This document shows positions 25,458 through 34,114 of a DNA stretch of 39,973 bases, one piece after another. Source of the stretch: Shewanella indica. GTDB lineage: Bacteria > Pseudomonadota > Gammaproteobacteria > Enterobacterales > Shewanellaceae. Under the pieces are notes generated by a model that did not search any database, had not been told where the DNA came from, and saw nothing but the letters and a program-made list of their open reading frames with translations. Location: assembly GCF_002836975.1 (NCBI RefSeq), contig NZ_NIJK01000037.1:1-39973 (forward strand), given 5' to 3'. The number at the start of each line of letters is the position of its first letter. Position 1 is the first letter of the stretch. The translations under genes and the position numbers were made by a program.

Positions 25458-25519
25458 TATCTTCATAGTTTCGAACTTGTGATGACCTTTAAGATATTCT
25501 CATGGGTACAAGTGGAATT

Positions 25520-25608
25520 CAGTGATTAGTGCAGCCTGGTAGCGTATCCTGACTTGGAAACCAGAGTGGAGCAGAGGGTCAGAGGGTCGCATCCTCTATC
25601 ACCGACCA
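25520..25608 (+). pseudogene. Degenerate tRNA-Pro relic (downstream)
   Basis: 89 nt against 77 in the intact copies. The ends are recognisable (CAGTGATTAGTGCAGCC at the start, ATCACCGACCA at the end), but there are substitutions in the acceptor (CAGTGAT), D arm and T loop (GGGTCGCATC in place of GGTTCGAATC). A net 12-nt insertion disrupts the anticodon arm (CTTGGAAACCAGAGTGGAG). It lies beyond the main terminator and is followed by a decayed copy of that terminator, so it arose by duplication of a tRNA-plus-terminator segment. Confidence 0.8.
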
Positions 25609-25616
25609 AAACATTT

Positions 25617-25649
25617 AAGCCCTTCATAAATCAGGGGCTTTTTGTTTTT
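25617..25649 (+). terminator. Decayed duplicate of the tRNA terminator
   Basis: The flanking sequence and right arm match the terminator at 25426-25457, but the left arm is mutated, leaving a 6-bp stem (AAGCCC with GGGCTT) before TTTTTGTTTTT. Confidence 0.55.
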
Positions 25650-25726
25650 GGCATTTAAAGCCTTCCTGTTTTTATCCTCAAGGTGCGTGAGTATCTTGGA
25701 GCTTCCCTGTTTCGACGGCTTAGCCT

Positions 25727-25752
25727 AAAACAAAGGCTCCCCGAAGGGAGCC
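25727..25752 (-). terminator. Terminator of the bpf adhesin operon
   Basis: 7-bp stem GGCTCCC/GGGAGCC (25735-25741 with 25746-25752) and a 4-nt loop. On the minus strand it is followed by TTTGTTTTAGG. It begins 10 nt after the bpfD stop. Confidence 0.8.
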
Positions 25753-25761
25753 CTATATCTG

Positions 25762-27681
25762 TTACTCAACATTCACAGGTGGTGAAATAAAGCCTTGGTA
25801 TGCTTGGGGCTTGAGTGGTGTAAAGCGCTCCAATTGCGCTTTTTCCTGGATGCCTGTCACTATCACATCGATTTCCAATCCTCGGGCTACGTTGACCAAT
25901 GCCCGGCACAGTTCACTGTTGTGTTGATTTTCATCATATTGAGCAAAAGATTGGTCCAGCTTGACATAAGCCGGTCGCAGGCTTTGCAGATAAGACATGG
26001 AGCCGAACTGACGGCCGAAGTGGTCTATTCCTATACTGGCACCATTGTCGCGAATTATGGTGCACAGTGCCTGACAGGCGTCGATATCGGTATAGATGGC
26101 GGCTTCAGGTAACTCAAAGGCCAAACGACTTGCGTGGCGGCTGTTACGCAGGAAGTGATTGAGCCATTCGTGGAACTTGGGATCGCTGATGCTGTGATGG
26201 GTCAGGTTAACCGCAATGGCTTCGGCATTCTTCTCCAACAACTCATCTTCACTGATCTTTTCAATCAGGCAGCGGTCGAGCAAGCTACCCAGAGACAAAA
26301 GCTCGACATAAGGCATGAACTGGCCTGCATGCACCAGTTTGTCACCTATTTGCAACTGACAGAAAAGTTCCCGCTGCAGTATATTGTCAGACCCTTGATA
26401 GTGCACAGCTTGCCAACGGAAACGGAATTGTTTGCGGTTAATTGCGTCGGTAAGCTTATCGCGCCACTGCTCACGACTGAACAACTGCTGTTCGTTGGTC
26501 TCCAACCAGTGATAAACCTTGCCTTCCTTGAGGGCGATTTGCAGGGCGTTATCCGAGCGCGCCAGCAGCTCGGAACTGGTCATCTGCCCGATACGTTCGG
26601 CAATACCTATGGCGTAATCTTCATTGGGCTTACAACCCGCCTTGACCATTTCCTGGTTGGTTGTACGGATCAGGGTTTGTAGATACTTACTCAATTGTTC
26701 ACGTTCAACATTGGTGATCAAGAAAGCAAATTCATAGGCGGCGATACGGGCAATGACAGATTCACAGATTTCGCCCAACTCATGCTGCAGTTTTTCTGAA
26801 AGCAGCTTGATGGTTTCGTCCCGTACCTGATAGCCATACTTGCTGTGGACTTCTTCGAGCCAGTCGAACTTGACCATCATCAGAGCGCCGCTGCCGGGTT
26901 CACCTAGCCAACCGCCAACGCGGCCCATCATATATTGACGATTAGGCAGGTTGGATACCTGATCCACCAGATTCTTTTTCCTGAGTGCAGTGACTTCTTC
27001 ATCCAGAGAACTGAAAATTTTCTTCAGTTGGGCTGACATGCTGTTAAAAGCGTTGACTACATCCCTGAGTTCCAGGGTTTTAGGCAGCGGCATATCCGGG
27101 CCGAATTCCCGCTTGGCAATGCTTTTGGCGTGTTCGGCAATGGAGTGCAGTGGACTGAGGATCCATGTCAGGCCCAGGCGCGCAAACAATATGGCGATCA
27201 AAAATAGAATTGAAAAGGCTATTAAGGTATGGCTCATAATGCGCCACAGTTCGTGATAACCAAACCCAGGGTGAGCGGTAATTTCCAGTTTGGCCAGTTG
27301 CAGCCAACCTGAAGTAATGGTGCTTTCTTTACGCAAAGGGGTAAAGATCCCCAGATTGATAAACCATTGGGGAACATCTTCGATGCGAATATTGTTATTC
27401 CAGACCTGCTGTTTGCCATCAACCAGCCAAGTTAGCTTCACCTGTTGGTAATAGCCTCCCTCGAAGATGACATTAACCATGGTTTCTGCGGTGGCGAGAT
27501 CACCGGCTTCCAGTGACGGAACCAACATCAATCCCAATGAATGGCTGACATTATTGAGGTCCGACTCCATCTGCTCGGTTAGAAAGTTCTGGGTCTCATT
27601 GAATTGCACATAGCCCACACTGGCGACAACCAAGAGAAACAGCCCAAACAGTAACGAGTATATCTGTCGAAACAGTGTCAT
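25762..27681 (-). CDS. bpfD: LapD-like c-di-GMP receptor BpfD
   Basis: 639 residues: a first membrane helix (about 7-24), a periplasmic LapD_MoxY-type domain (about 25-150, with GWLQLAKLEI), a second helix (about 152-172), a HAMP linker (about 173-225, LRDVVNAFNSMSAQL), a GGDEF-like domain in which the motif is AAYEF, and an EAL-like domain in which EALxRW is RELFCQL. Both enzymatic motifs are lost, as in Pseudomonas LapD, which binds c-di-GMP with its EAL domain and then sequesters the LapG protease in the periplasm, keeping the adhesin on the surface. The adjacent LapG-like gene (gap 8 nt) supports this role. A GGAG about 12 nt before the ATG is the likely ribosome site. Confidence 0.93.
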   Translation of the reverse strand: MTLFRQIYSLLFGLFLLVVASVGYVQFNETQNFLTEQMESDLNNVSHSLGLMLVPSLEAGDLATAETMVNVIFEGGYYQQVKLTWLVDGKQQVWNNNIRIEDVPQWFINLGIFTPLRKESTITSGWLQLAKLEITAHPGFGYHELWRIMSHTLIAFSILFLIAILFARLGLTWILSPLHSIAEHAKSIAKREFGPDMPLPKTLELRDVVNAFNSMSAQLKKIFSSLDEEVTALRKKNLVDQVSNLPNRQYMMGRVGGWLGEPGSGALMMVKFDWLEEVHSKYGYQVRDETIKLLSEKLQHELGEICESVIARIAAYEFAFLITNVEREQLSKYLQTLIRTTNQEMVKAGCKPNEDYAIGIAERIGQMTSSELLARSDNALQIALKEGKVYHWLETNEQQLFSREQWRDKLTDAINRKQFRFRWQAVHYQGSDNILQRELFCQLQIGDKLVHAGQFMPYVELLSLGSLLDRCLIEKISEDELLEKNAEAIAVNLTHHSISDPKFHEWLNHFLRNSRHASRLAFELPEAAIYTDIDACQALCTIIRDNGASIGIDHFGRQFGSMSYLQSLRPAYVKLDQSFAQYDENQHNSELCRALVNVARGLEIDVIVTGIQEKAQLERFTPLKPQAYQGFISPPVNVE

Positions 27682-27689
27682 TGCTGTAG

Positions 27690-28397
27690 CTACTCCAGTT
27701 TTAATTTTGGCTGACGCAAGCGATCAGCCCCTAATCTGTGTCTCAGGTCATTCCACTTTTCCAAGCGAGCGGATGATCCTGCTAATACACCGCGTCCTTT
27801 CTCTTTGTTTAGCCACAATTGTTTACCGTTAAAGCTGTATACGGGGATCAGATCTCCACGTTGTGTTGCCGGTTTGAGCTCGCGATCCAGATTGTCCAGA
27901 ATAAGAGGGACAGAGGAGGGCGTCTCATAATAGGCCAGCACCATATGGTACTGATTAACACTGGTTGCTTTAACCATAGTGATGCGCATCTTGTCTTCAG
28001 GGATGCCCAACTGCAGCAGCGTGAAGTATTTGGCGATGGAGAAGTCTTCACAGTCACCGCCATTTACTCCGATAAACTCCAAAGGGGTGGCCCAGTAATT
28101 AGCCATCCCCCAGAGTTTGCTATCATCTACAAAGCGAAACAGGTTAAAGAAGTTGTTTACCTTGGTGATTTTTCCCATATCGTCCAACCCTTGTGCCTCG
28201 TCCAGTATCTTGAACCAGGCTCTGGCCCTGAGGCCAGCCCGCTCGCCATAACGTGATTCCAGCGTTTTGGTAATGCTGTTGGCGTCTAGCTGTTGGGTGG
28301 ATGCGGCGTACAGGCATGACACGGCCAGAGTCGATGCCAGTACTGTGTAATGGCAGACCCTTCTGAGCAGTGAATACTGGTTGAGCCTGCCTGTCAT
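27690..28397 (-). CDS. bpfG: LapG-like periplasmic cysteine protease BpfG
   Basis: 235 residues with an N-terminal signal sequence (about 12-32, ending CLYAA) and a transglutaminase-like (DUF920, peptidase C93) domain. The family block VNNFFNLFRFVDDSKLWG leads to YWATPLEFI and the active-site stretch GGDCEDFS. The expected triad is Cys116, His151 (QYHMVLAYY) and Asp168 (LILDNLD). The acids at Asp115, Glu117 and Asp118 fall in the calcium-binding region known for LapG. The enzyme is expected to cut the adhesin near its N-terminus (outside this window) and release the biofilm when c-di-GMP falls. It sits between the OmpA lipoprotein (17 nt) and bpfD (8 nt). No clear ribosome site is seen before the ATG. 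Confidence 0.93.
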   Translation of the reverse strand: MTGRLNQYSLLRRVCHYTVLASTLAVSCLYAASTQQLDANSITKTLESRYGERAGLRARAWFKILDEAQGLDDMGKITKVNNFFNLFRFVDDSKLWGMANYWATPLEFIGVNGGDCEDFSIAKYFTLLQLGIPEDKMRITMVKATSVNQYHMVLAYYETPSSVPLILDNLDRELKPATQRGDLIPVYSFNGKQLWLNKEKGRGVLAGSSARLEKWNDLRHRLGADRLRQPKLKLE

Positions 28398-28414
28398 ATG
28401 GGGATATCAAGGTC

Positions 28415-29020
28415 CTATTTCACTTCTTGATCCACAGTGTAGATGTTCCACTTCATATCGGCCATAGTATCCTCGCCTGTTACCTCGGCGATAACCCGGC
28501 GGTTACGTTTGTGGGCCAACTGAGTGTCTGTTGGATCTACAGGTTTATCGTAGCTGTAACCTACTGCGGTTAGTCTATCGGCGGTAATGCCGAATTGATC
28601 TTCCAGCACTTTGGTTACGGCATTTGCCCGATTTTGCGATAGCTTCAGGTTGTGATCATAGCTACCGGTACGGCTACAGTGCCCTTCGATGGTCACCTTG
28701 GTGCTGGGATATTGCTTCATAAAGTCAGCAATGACACCAATTTGATCATAATACTGAGGATCTATGTAGAAGGAATCGTTGGCAAAAAGTATCTTCAACT
28801 CGGAGCGTTCATTGATAGGCTTGATCTTACCACAACCATAGTTATCAATGTTGGCACCTTCGACAGTGCCTGAGCAGCGTTCACGGGCTTCAATAACACC
28901 GTCTCTGTCATGATCATTGAGGTCGTTGACCTGAGCCGTCGGTTGATCCATGGATACAGTGTCACGCATTGAGCAACCCGCCAGTAGGGCGACGCTAAGC
29001 AGAGTGATAAAGAGTTTCAT
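28415..29020 (-). CDS. OmpA-family lipoprotein of the adhesin secretion locus
   Basis: 201 residues. The lipobox LLAGC (Cys16) marks a lipoprotein; then come a calcium-binding TSP3-like segment (NDLNDHDRDGVIEARERC, residues about 32-49) and an OmpA C-terminal peptidoglycan-binding domain (about 70-190). The usual GHTD-x-x-G motif is GHCSRTGSYDHNLKLSQNRA, so the TD positions are replaced by CS; the remaining NLKLSQNRA signature is intact. Its ATG overlaps the aggA stop by one base (TAATG) behind a strong GGAGGAG, so it is co-translated with the outer-membrane channel. A role in anchoring the AggA channel or adhesin to peptidoglycan is likely but inferred. Confidence 0.88.
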   Translation of the reverse strand: MKLFITLLSVALLAGCSMRDTVSMDQPTAQVNDLNDHDRDGVIEARERCSGTVEGANIDNYGCGKIKPINERSELKILFANDSFYIDPQYYDQIGVIADFMKQYPSTKVTIEGHCSRTGSYDHNLKLSQNRANAVTKVLEDQFGITADRLTAVGYSYDKPVDPTDTQLAHKRNRRVIAEVTGEDTMADMKWNIYTVDQEVK

Positions 29021-30423
29021 TATTTAACTCCTCCTTCATATTCACGCTCCCCTTTCCATACATCGGGGCGAGTGACTCTAAGCGAGTCGAGTAGTTGTCC
29101 TGTGGCATTGAGTACGCGGTATTTGGCAATCACTTCGTCATACTCGGCGGTCAGATAGTCTTTTCTGGCTTCAAACAGTTCATTCTCGGTATCCAGCAAG
29201 TCGAGCAGGGTACGCTGACCCAGGTTGAATTGCTGTGAGTAGGCGACTTGAGTGTCCTTGGCTGCAATGACATGATCGCGAATATATTGCTTCTGTGGTC
29301 CCAGGAACTCGTATGCGTTCCAGGCAAGGTTGGCGCCTTCAACCACTTCACGATAGGCGCGCTCACGGATCTCCTTCGCTTCACCTATCTTGTAGCTGGC
29401 TTCTTTTTCACGGGCTAAATCACGGCCACCGGCGAACAGGTTGTAACGCACTCTCACCATGGCAAGAATGTCATTGTTGTGGCCTCCGACATTTTGGCTG
29501 GCGATCCGGCTAAAGCCGTCTTCACCGTCCAGGTTGTTGTTCATGTTACCTTCTACTTCCAGCGTGATCTTGGGATAGTAGTTGGATTGAGCCGAAGACT
29601 TCTCATATTCGGCGGCGCGGATATCACTGGCGGCCGATTTGAGAATGGGATGGTGCTCCTGTGCCATCTTGATACTGGAGTCTACGTCCGCCGGCAACAT
29701 ATCGGCATCCGGAACCGGTACTATCAGGTCTTCCGGTTGCTGATGAGTAATGCGGAAAAACTGACTCTTGGCATCGAGGAAGTTATTGCGTGCAGACACT
29801 ACGTTGGCATTGGCGCGAGCTAGACGACCCGTGATTTGTGACAGATCCGCGGTAGAGCCCAAGCCCGAATCGGTACGTTGCTTGATCTGCTCGTAGATGT
29901 CCTGGTGGCTCTTGAGGTTTTTCTCTGCCAGCGTCAACACCTGCTCGCTACGTATATAGTTGATATAGACCTTGGCAACATCCAGCGCCATATCTTCAGC
30001 AGCGGCAAACAGCGCCCATTGATCGGCACTGGCTTCGAAGCTGTACCTGTCGACTTCACTGCTGGTAAAGAAGCCGTCGAACAGCATCTGCTTGATGCTG
30101 ACACCGAATTCGCCCCGTTTGAGTTCAATTTCATCATCTGTGGTGCCGGCCAAACGGCGGCGGGTAGCCGGACTGTCAGTGTATTCATAGCCATAACCAC
30201 CGGTAATATCTACCGTTGGCATGTAACCGGCTATCGCCTGGTTTACCTGCTCTTCACGAGCTTTGAAACGGTTAAAGGCAAGTCGTAGTTCCGGGTTGGT
30301 ATCCAATGTTTGCGCTACGGCTTGTTCCAGGGTCTGACTAAACCCTGCCGTGGGCAACATCAGCCCGGTAATCGCCAGTGCCAAGGCACTGGGTTTCACC
30401 AGCCGAGTAACTTTCTTGTTCAT
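29020..30423 (-). CDS. aggA: TolC-family outer-membrane channel AggA
   Basis: 467 residues with a signal peptide (about 1-29, ending LPTAGFS) and two tandem TolC/OEP repeats of long helices and short strands, with typical phrases LEQAVAQTLDTNPELRLAF near the start and FNLGQRTLLDLLDTENELFEA in the second half. It provides the outer-membrane duct of a type I secretion system with HlyD and RtxB. Its Shewanella homologue AggA was named for autoaggregation. GGAGGG precedes the ATG. It lies 33 nt after the HlyD gene and overlaps the OmpA lipoprotein gene by one base. Confidence 0.93.
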   Translation of the reverse strand: MNKKVTRLVKPSALALAITGLMLPTAGFSQTLEQAVAQTLDTNPELRLAFNRFKAREEQVNQAIAGYMPTVDITGGYGYEYTDSPATRRRLAGTTDDEIELKRGEFGVSIKQMLFDGFFTSSEVDRYSFEASADQWALFAAAEDMALDVAKVYINYIRSEQVLTLAEKNLKSHQDIYEQIKQRTDSGLGSTADLSQITGRLARANANVVSARNNFLDAKSQFFRITHQQPEDLIVPVPDADMLPADVDSSIKMAQEHHPILKSAASDIRAAEYEKSSAQSNYYPKITLEVEGNMNNNLDGEDGFSRIASQNVGGHNNDILAMVRVRYNLFAGGRDLAREKEASYKIGEAKEIRERAYREVVEGANLAWNAYEFLGPQKQYIRDHVIAAKDTQVAYSQQFNLGQRTLLDLLDTENELFEARKDYLTAEYDEVIAKYRVLNATGQLLDSLRVTRPDVWKGEREYEGGVK

Positions 30424-30456
30424 GCTAAACCCTCCAGGTTTATTGTGACTATGAGC

Positions 30457-31839
30457 CTAGCGTTCTCTTAACGCTGTTTCTTTGGCTCTTAGAATGGGAT
30501 TAAGTATGTACTCAAGGACAGTTCTTTTCCCGGTAATTACGTCAACAGAGGTCAACATGCCGGGAATAATGGGCATCTCAGTGCCATCGTCTTTAATTAA
30601 ACTGGACTCTTCGGTCCGCACTTTTACCAAATAAAAGCTGTTGCCTTCTTCATCCTGAGTGGTGTCTGCACTTATCTGTTCCACAGTGCCTTTTAATCCG
30701 CCGTAACGGGTAAAATCATAGGCAGTAACTTTAACTATGGCGGGCAGCCCCGGATGCAGGAAGGCGATATCCTTTGGCAAAATTCGGGTTTCGATCAGCA
30801 GTTGGTCTTCGGAAGGGACTATCTCCATAATATCGATACCAGGTTGGACTACTCCTCCCAGTGTGTTGATATTTATTGTTTTAATGGTTCCGTTGACCGG
30901 TGAGGTGATAACGGCTTTGCTGACTTTATCCTTGGTGCCTACCTGGGCTTCATTCATGCGTGCCAGCTTGGCTTGCATTTCATTGAGTTGTGCGCGGGAA
31001 TCGGCGGCATAAACCAATACCGCTTCCCGACGCTTGAGAATCGCCTCATCCATGTTGGCCTTGAGTTTGGGACGCATCACCCTGAGGGTCGCCAGCTCGC
31101 CTTGAATGTCGTTAACTGTACGTTCCAGTTTCAAGAGTTCCACCTCGGGCACTATGCCTTTTTGTGCCAAAGGTTTGGTCAGTTCCAGTTCGCGGCTGAC
31201 CAAGCGGTAACTGGTACTCAAGGTGCCGATTTTCGAGGTTAACTCTTCGGTTTCCTGTTGCCGTTGTTGAATTTGTCTTGCCTGGATCTCCACTTGGTTG
31301 CTGAGGTTATCCAAGCGTCCGGCGTATTCTTCCTGCTGGCGCCTGACCAGTTCGGGTTCTTTTTCTGTCAACTCGGCAGGAAATACCAGCGGGATCTTGG
31401 TGATTTTTAGCTGTTCACGCCAGTCGTTGGTCATATCCGAGATAAAGATGCTGTTCAGTTCGGCCTGAAGGCGAATAACATTGGCCTGCAGGCTATAGAC
31501 CTCTTGCTCCTGCTGGGCGGCATCGGAACGAAAACGGGTATCGTCTATGCGTACCAAGGGCTCACCTTGTTTGACCAGCATGCCTTCCTGAACGTACATC
31601 TCTTTCAAAATGCCGCCATCCAGACTTTGGATGACCTGAACCTGGGAAGAGGGGATCACTTTACCCGTGCCCTTGGTAACTCGGTCGAGGGATGCAAAAT
31701 AGGCCCAGGTGAGGAAGCAGAGCATCATGGCTGCCAGCGACCAGATAATCAATCTGTGGCTGGTGGGTGCATCTGTCATCATGGCGCCGTAGACATCGTC
31801 TACCATTTCCAAGTCATCAGAAGTCAGGTGCTTATTCAT
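30457..31839 (-). CDS. HlyD-family type I secretion periplasmic adaptor
   Basis: 460 residues with a short cytoplasmic N-terminus, one membrane helix (about 29-48, LIIWSLAAMMLCFLTWAYF), a lipoyl-like half-motif (about 60-100, IQSLDGGILKEMYVQEGM), a long coiled coil (about 105-310) and a C-terminal beta-barrel with GTIKTININTLGGVVQPG and IDIMEIVPSEDQLLIE. It bridges RtxB and AggA and corresponds to LapC of Pseudomonas. GGAGG inside the end of rtxB is its ribosome site, and only one base separates the two genes, so they are translationally coupled. Confidence 0.93.
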   Translation of the reverse strand: MNKHLTSDDLEMVDDVYGAMMTDAPTSHRLIIWSLAAMMLCFLTWAYFASLDRVTKGTGKVIPSSQVQVIQSLDGGILKEMYVQEGMLVKQGEPLVRIDDTRFRSDAAQQEQEVYSLQANVIRLQAELNSIFISDMTNDWREQLKITKIPLVFPAELTEKEPELVRRQQEEYAGRLDNLSNQVEIQARQIQQRQQETEELTSKIGTLSTSYRLVSRELELTKPLAQKGIVPEVELLKLERTVNDIQGELATLRVMRPKLKANMDEAILKRREAVLVYAADSRAQLNEMQAKLARMNEAQVGTKDKVSKAVITSPVNGTIKTININTLGGVVQPGIDIMEIVPSEDQLLIETRILPKDIAFLHPGLPAIVKVTAYDFTRYGGLKGTVEQISADTTQDEEGNSFYLVKVRTEESSLIKDDGTEMPIIPGMLTSVDVITGKRTVLEYILNPILRAKETALRER

Positions 31840-31840
31840 A

Positions 31841-34012
31841 TTACTTGCCTCCTGCCATCAGCCCTTGGTTGAGCTTTTCGAGCACCTTGTCTTTGGGACC
31901 ATCGGCAATGATGTGGCCTCTATCCATCACTATGATGCGATCTACCAGATTCAGCAGGTGCATCTTATGGGTGATGATCAGTAAGGTTCTGTCGCGGCTG
32001 ACATTATGCATCGAGCGCATGAATTGCTTCTCGGCTCTGGCATCCAAGCTGGCTGTGGGCTCATCCATCAACAGCACTGGTGGGTCATTGAGTATGGCTC
32101 TGGCCAAGGCCACGGTTTGACGCTGTCCTCTGGACAGCGAATGGCCGCCTTCACCTACCTGTTGATCCAGGCCTTCTGATTCCAAGTCGGTAAACAGGTT
32201 GACTCCGGAGAGCTGTACGGCTCGGATCAACTGATGTTCTGTGACCTGACGGGTGCCGAAGAGAATATTGTCCCGAACCGAACCGTGGAACAGGGTGACA
32301 TCCTGTGGCAGATAGCCGAAGTTACGGCGTAGATCGCTCGGGTGGATCTGGGCGCTGTCTATGCCATCATATCTTAGGCTACCGTTGCTGGGTTTAAACA
32401 GTCCAACCAACAGCTTGGCCAGAGTACTCTTGCCGCTGCCGTTACGGCCGATAATGGCTATCCGCTCGCCGGGACGGATCCTTAAGGCGAAGGGGTGCAA
32501 TACAGGTTTTTCCGAGCCGGGGTAACTGAAGCTGAGGTCGTCGGCTTCTATCTTGCCCATCAATCGTTGTTTGCTGACCAGGTGGCCTTTGTTTTCAAAT
32601 TCATCTTCCTGGGTCATTATCTGATCTAGCTGTCTCAGCGCGCTGGCAGTTTGGTTGGCTCGGGTCATTAAATTAGCCAGCTGTGCCATAGGCGCAACGG
32701 CCCTGCTGGCAAGCATCACAGCAGCAATGATCCCACCCATGGATATATCATTATCGGCAACCCGGTAAACCCCTAGAATAACGACACTGACGACGGTCAG
32801 CTGCACCACAAAGTTGGCGACGTTGGCCACTGAGTTGGAAAGCTTTTTCGAGCGCAACTGCCAATTGGCTGTGTGACCTATCATCTGCTGCCAGGCTTTC
32901 TGTACCAGGCCTTCTGCCCCATAGGATTTAATGGATTCCAGAGAGGCGAGACTTTCGATCAAGTGGCCATGCTTGAGGCTGGCAAATTTATTGCTTTCCT
33001 CAATAGCGGTCTTGAGCCTGGGTTGGACAATCAAGGTATAGCCGATGATGATGAGGCTAGCGACAAGGGGGATCAGCGCCAGATCGCCTGCGACCAGATA
33101 GATAATCAACACAAACAATAATGCAAAGGGTAGATCAACCAGCGTGGTTATTGTTGCCGAGGTGAGGATCTCCCTGATGCTGTCAAACTCACCCAGCTGA
33201 CGCGCCATACCACCGACACTGGCCGAGCGGTTTTCGAGGGGAATGCCGATTGCCTTATAGAACAGTCGCGATGAGACTATGATGTCGACTTTCTTACCGG
33301 CAACATCGATAAGGTAACTTCTCAGCTGCCTCATGACCAAATCAAACAGATAAGCAATACCAGCTCCGATAGCCAGAACCCACAGTGATTCGAACGCCAG
33401 GTTGGGCACCACTTTATCGTAGACGTTCATGATAAACAGCGGTGAAACCAGGGCAAACAAGTTCACCAGGATTGAGGCAATCAGTGCATCACGATAGATG
33501 GGGGCCGAGTCTTTAATGGTTTGCAGCAGCCAGTGTTTACTGTGGTCATGATGATAAACATCAAACCCCATATCGCCACGGTACTGTTGTTTCACCAGAA
33601 ACAGATAGCCTACATAGAGGGTTTCCAACTCTTCTATAGATAGGCGTTGTTCGCCGCCGGTTTCCGGCAGTTGGATCACCGCATGTTGTTGTTCCAGATC
33701 CAGTTCGCGCAGGATGCAAGCTTTCTTGTCTTTCAAAAGCAAAATACAAGGAAGCTGAATGGCAGTAACCTGATTCAAGCCTTTACGGGAAAGCTTTGCC
33801 GTCAGGCCGGCCCTGGCAGCAGCCTGTGGCACCAGTTCCGGTGACAAAACGGCTGAAGACAAGGGGAGGCCTGCCGCCAGAGACTCGCTGGAACAGGGGC
33901 TGCCGAAGTATTCTGTCAATAGAACCAGGCTATCGAGCAGAGGGTCTACAGTGACTCGCTGGGAAGCCGAGATAGTCCATTGTTCAGGTTTAGGTGAAGC
34001 GGATGCGGTCAC
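31841..34012 (-). CDS. rtxB: Type I secretion ABC transporter RtxB (LapB-like)
   Basis: 723 residues. The N-terminal 150 residues are a C39-peptidase-like domain that lacks the catalytic Cys-His pair, as in RTX exporters (a docking domain, not a protease). A membrane domain of about six helices follows (about 170-440). The ATPase has Walker A GRNGSGKST (522-530), a Q-loop near LPQDVTLF, the signature LSRGQ (626-630), Walker B VLLMDEP (646-652) and the switch His682. It energises export of the adhesin encoded upstream. The start codon is GTG (34010-34012); AAAGGA lies about 11 nt before it, a long spacing that may limit translation. It is separated from the adhesin gene by 102 nt with a large hairpin. 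Confidence 0.94.
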   Translation of the reverse strand: MTASASPKPEQWTISASQRVTVDPLLDSLVLLTEYFGSPCSSESLAAGLPLSSAVLSPELVPQAAARAGLTAKLSRKGLNQVTAIQLPCILLLKDKKACILRELDLEQQHAVIQLPETGGEQRLSIEELETLYVGYLFLVKQQYRGDMGFDVYHHDHSKHWLLQTIKDSAPIYRDALIASILVNLFALVSPLFIMNVYDKVVPNLAFESLWVLAIGAGIAYLFDLVMRQLRSYLIDVAGKKVDIIVSSRLFYKAIGIPLENRSASVGGMARQLGEFDSIREILTSATITTLVDLPFALLFVLIIYLVAGDLALIPLVASLIIIGYTLIVQPRLKTAIEESNKFASLKHGHLIESLASLESIKSYGAEGLVQKAWQQMIGHTANWQLRSKKLSNSVANVANFVVQLTVVSVVILGVYRVADNDISMGGIIAAVMLASRAVAPMAQLANLMTRANQTASALRQLDQIMTQEDEFENKGHLVSKQRLMGKIEADDLSFSYPGSEKPVLHPFALRIRPGERIAIIGRNGSGKSTLAKLLVGLFKPSNGSLRYDGIDSAQIHPSDLRRNFGYLPQDVTLFHGSVRDNILFGTRQVTEHQLIRAVQLSGVNLFTDLESEGLDQQVGEGGHSLSRGQRQTVALARAILNDPPVLLMDEPTASLDARAEKQFMRSMHNVSRDRTLLIITHKMHLLNLVDRIIVMDRGHIIADGPKDKVLEKLNQGLMAGGK

Positions 34013-34064
34013 AGAACGACTTATCCTTTCGTTTTATATGATTAATTCTAGTATCAGCCATGGC

Positions 34065-34093
34065 GGCCTATATTGCGAATTGCAATATAGGCC
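34065..34093 (-). other. 12-bp hairpin between the adhesin gene and rtxB
   Basis: Perfect inverted repeat (34065-34076 with 34082-34093, arm GGCCTATATTGC) with a 5-nt loop, 22 nt after the adhesin stop and about 50 nt before the rtxB start. No T-run follows, so it fits a stabilising or partial attenuation element that would favour adhesin over transporter. That role is inferred. Confidence 0.55.
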
Positions 34094-34114
34094 GGCCTTC
34101 AAATCAAAGAGCTT

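Noticed and set aside
31841..34012. Active C39 maturation peptidase in RtxB
   Set aside because: The N-terminal domain lacks the catalytic Cys; this is the usual C39-like docking domain of RTX exporters.
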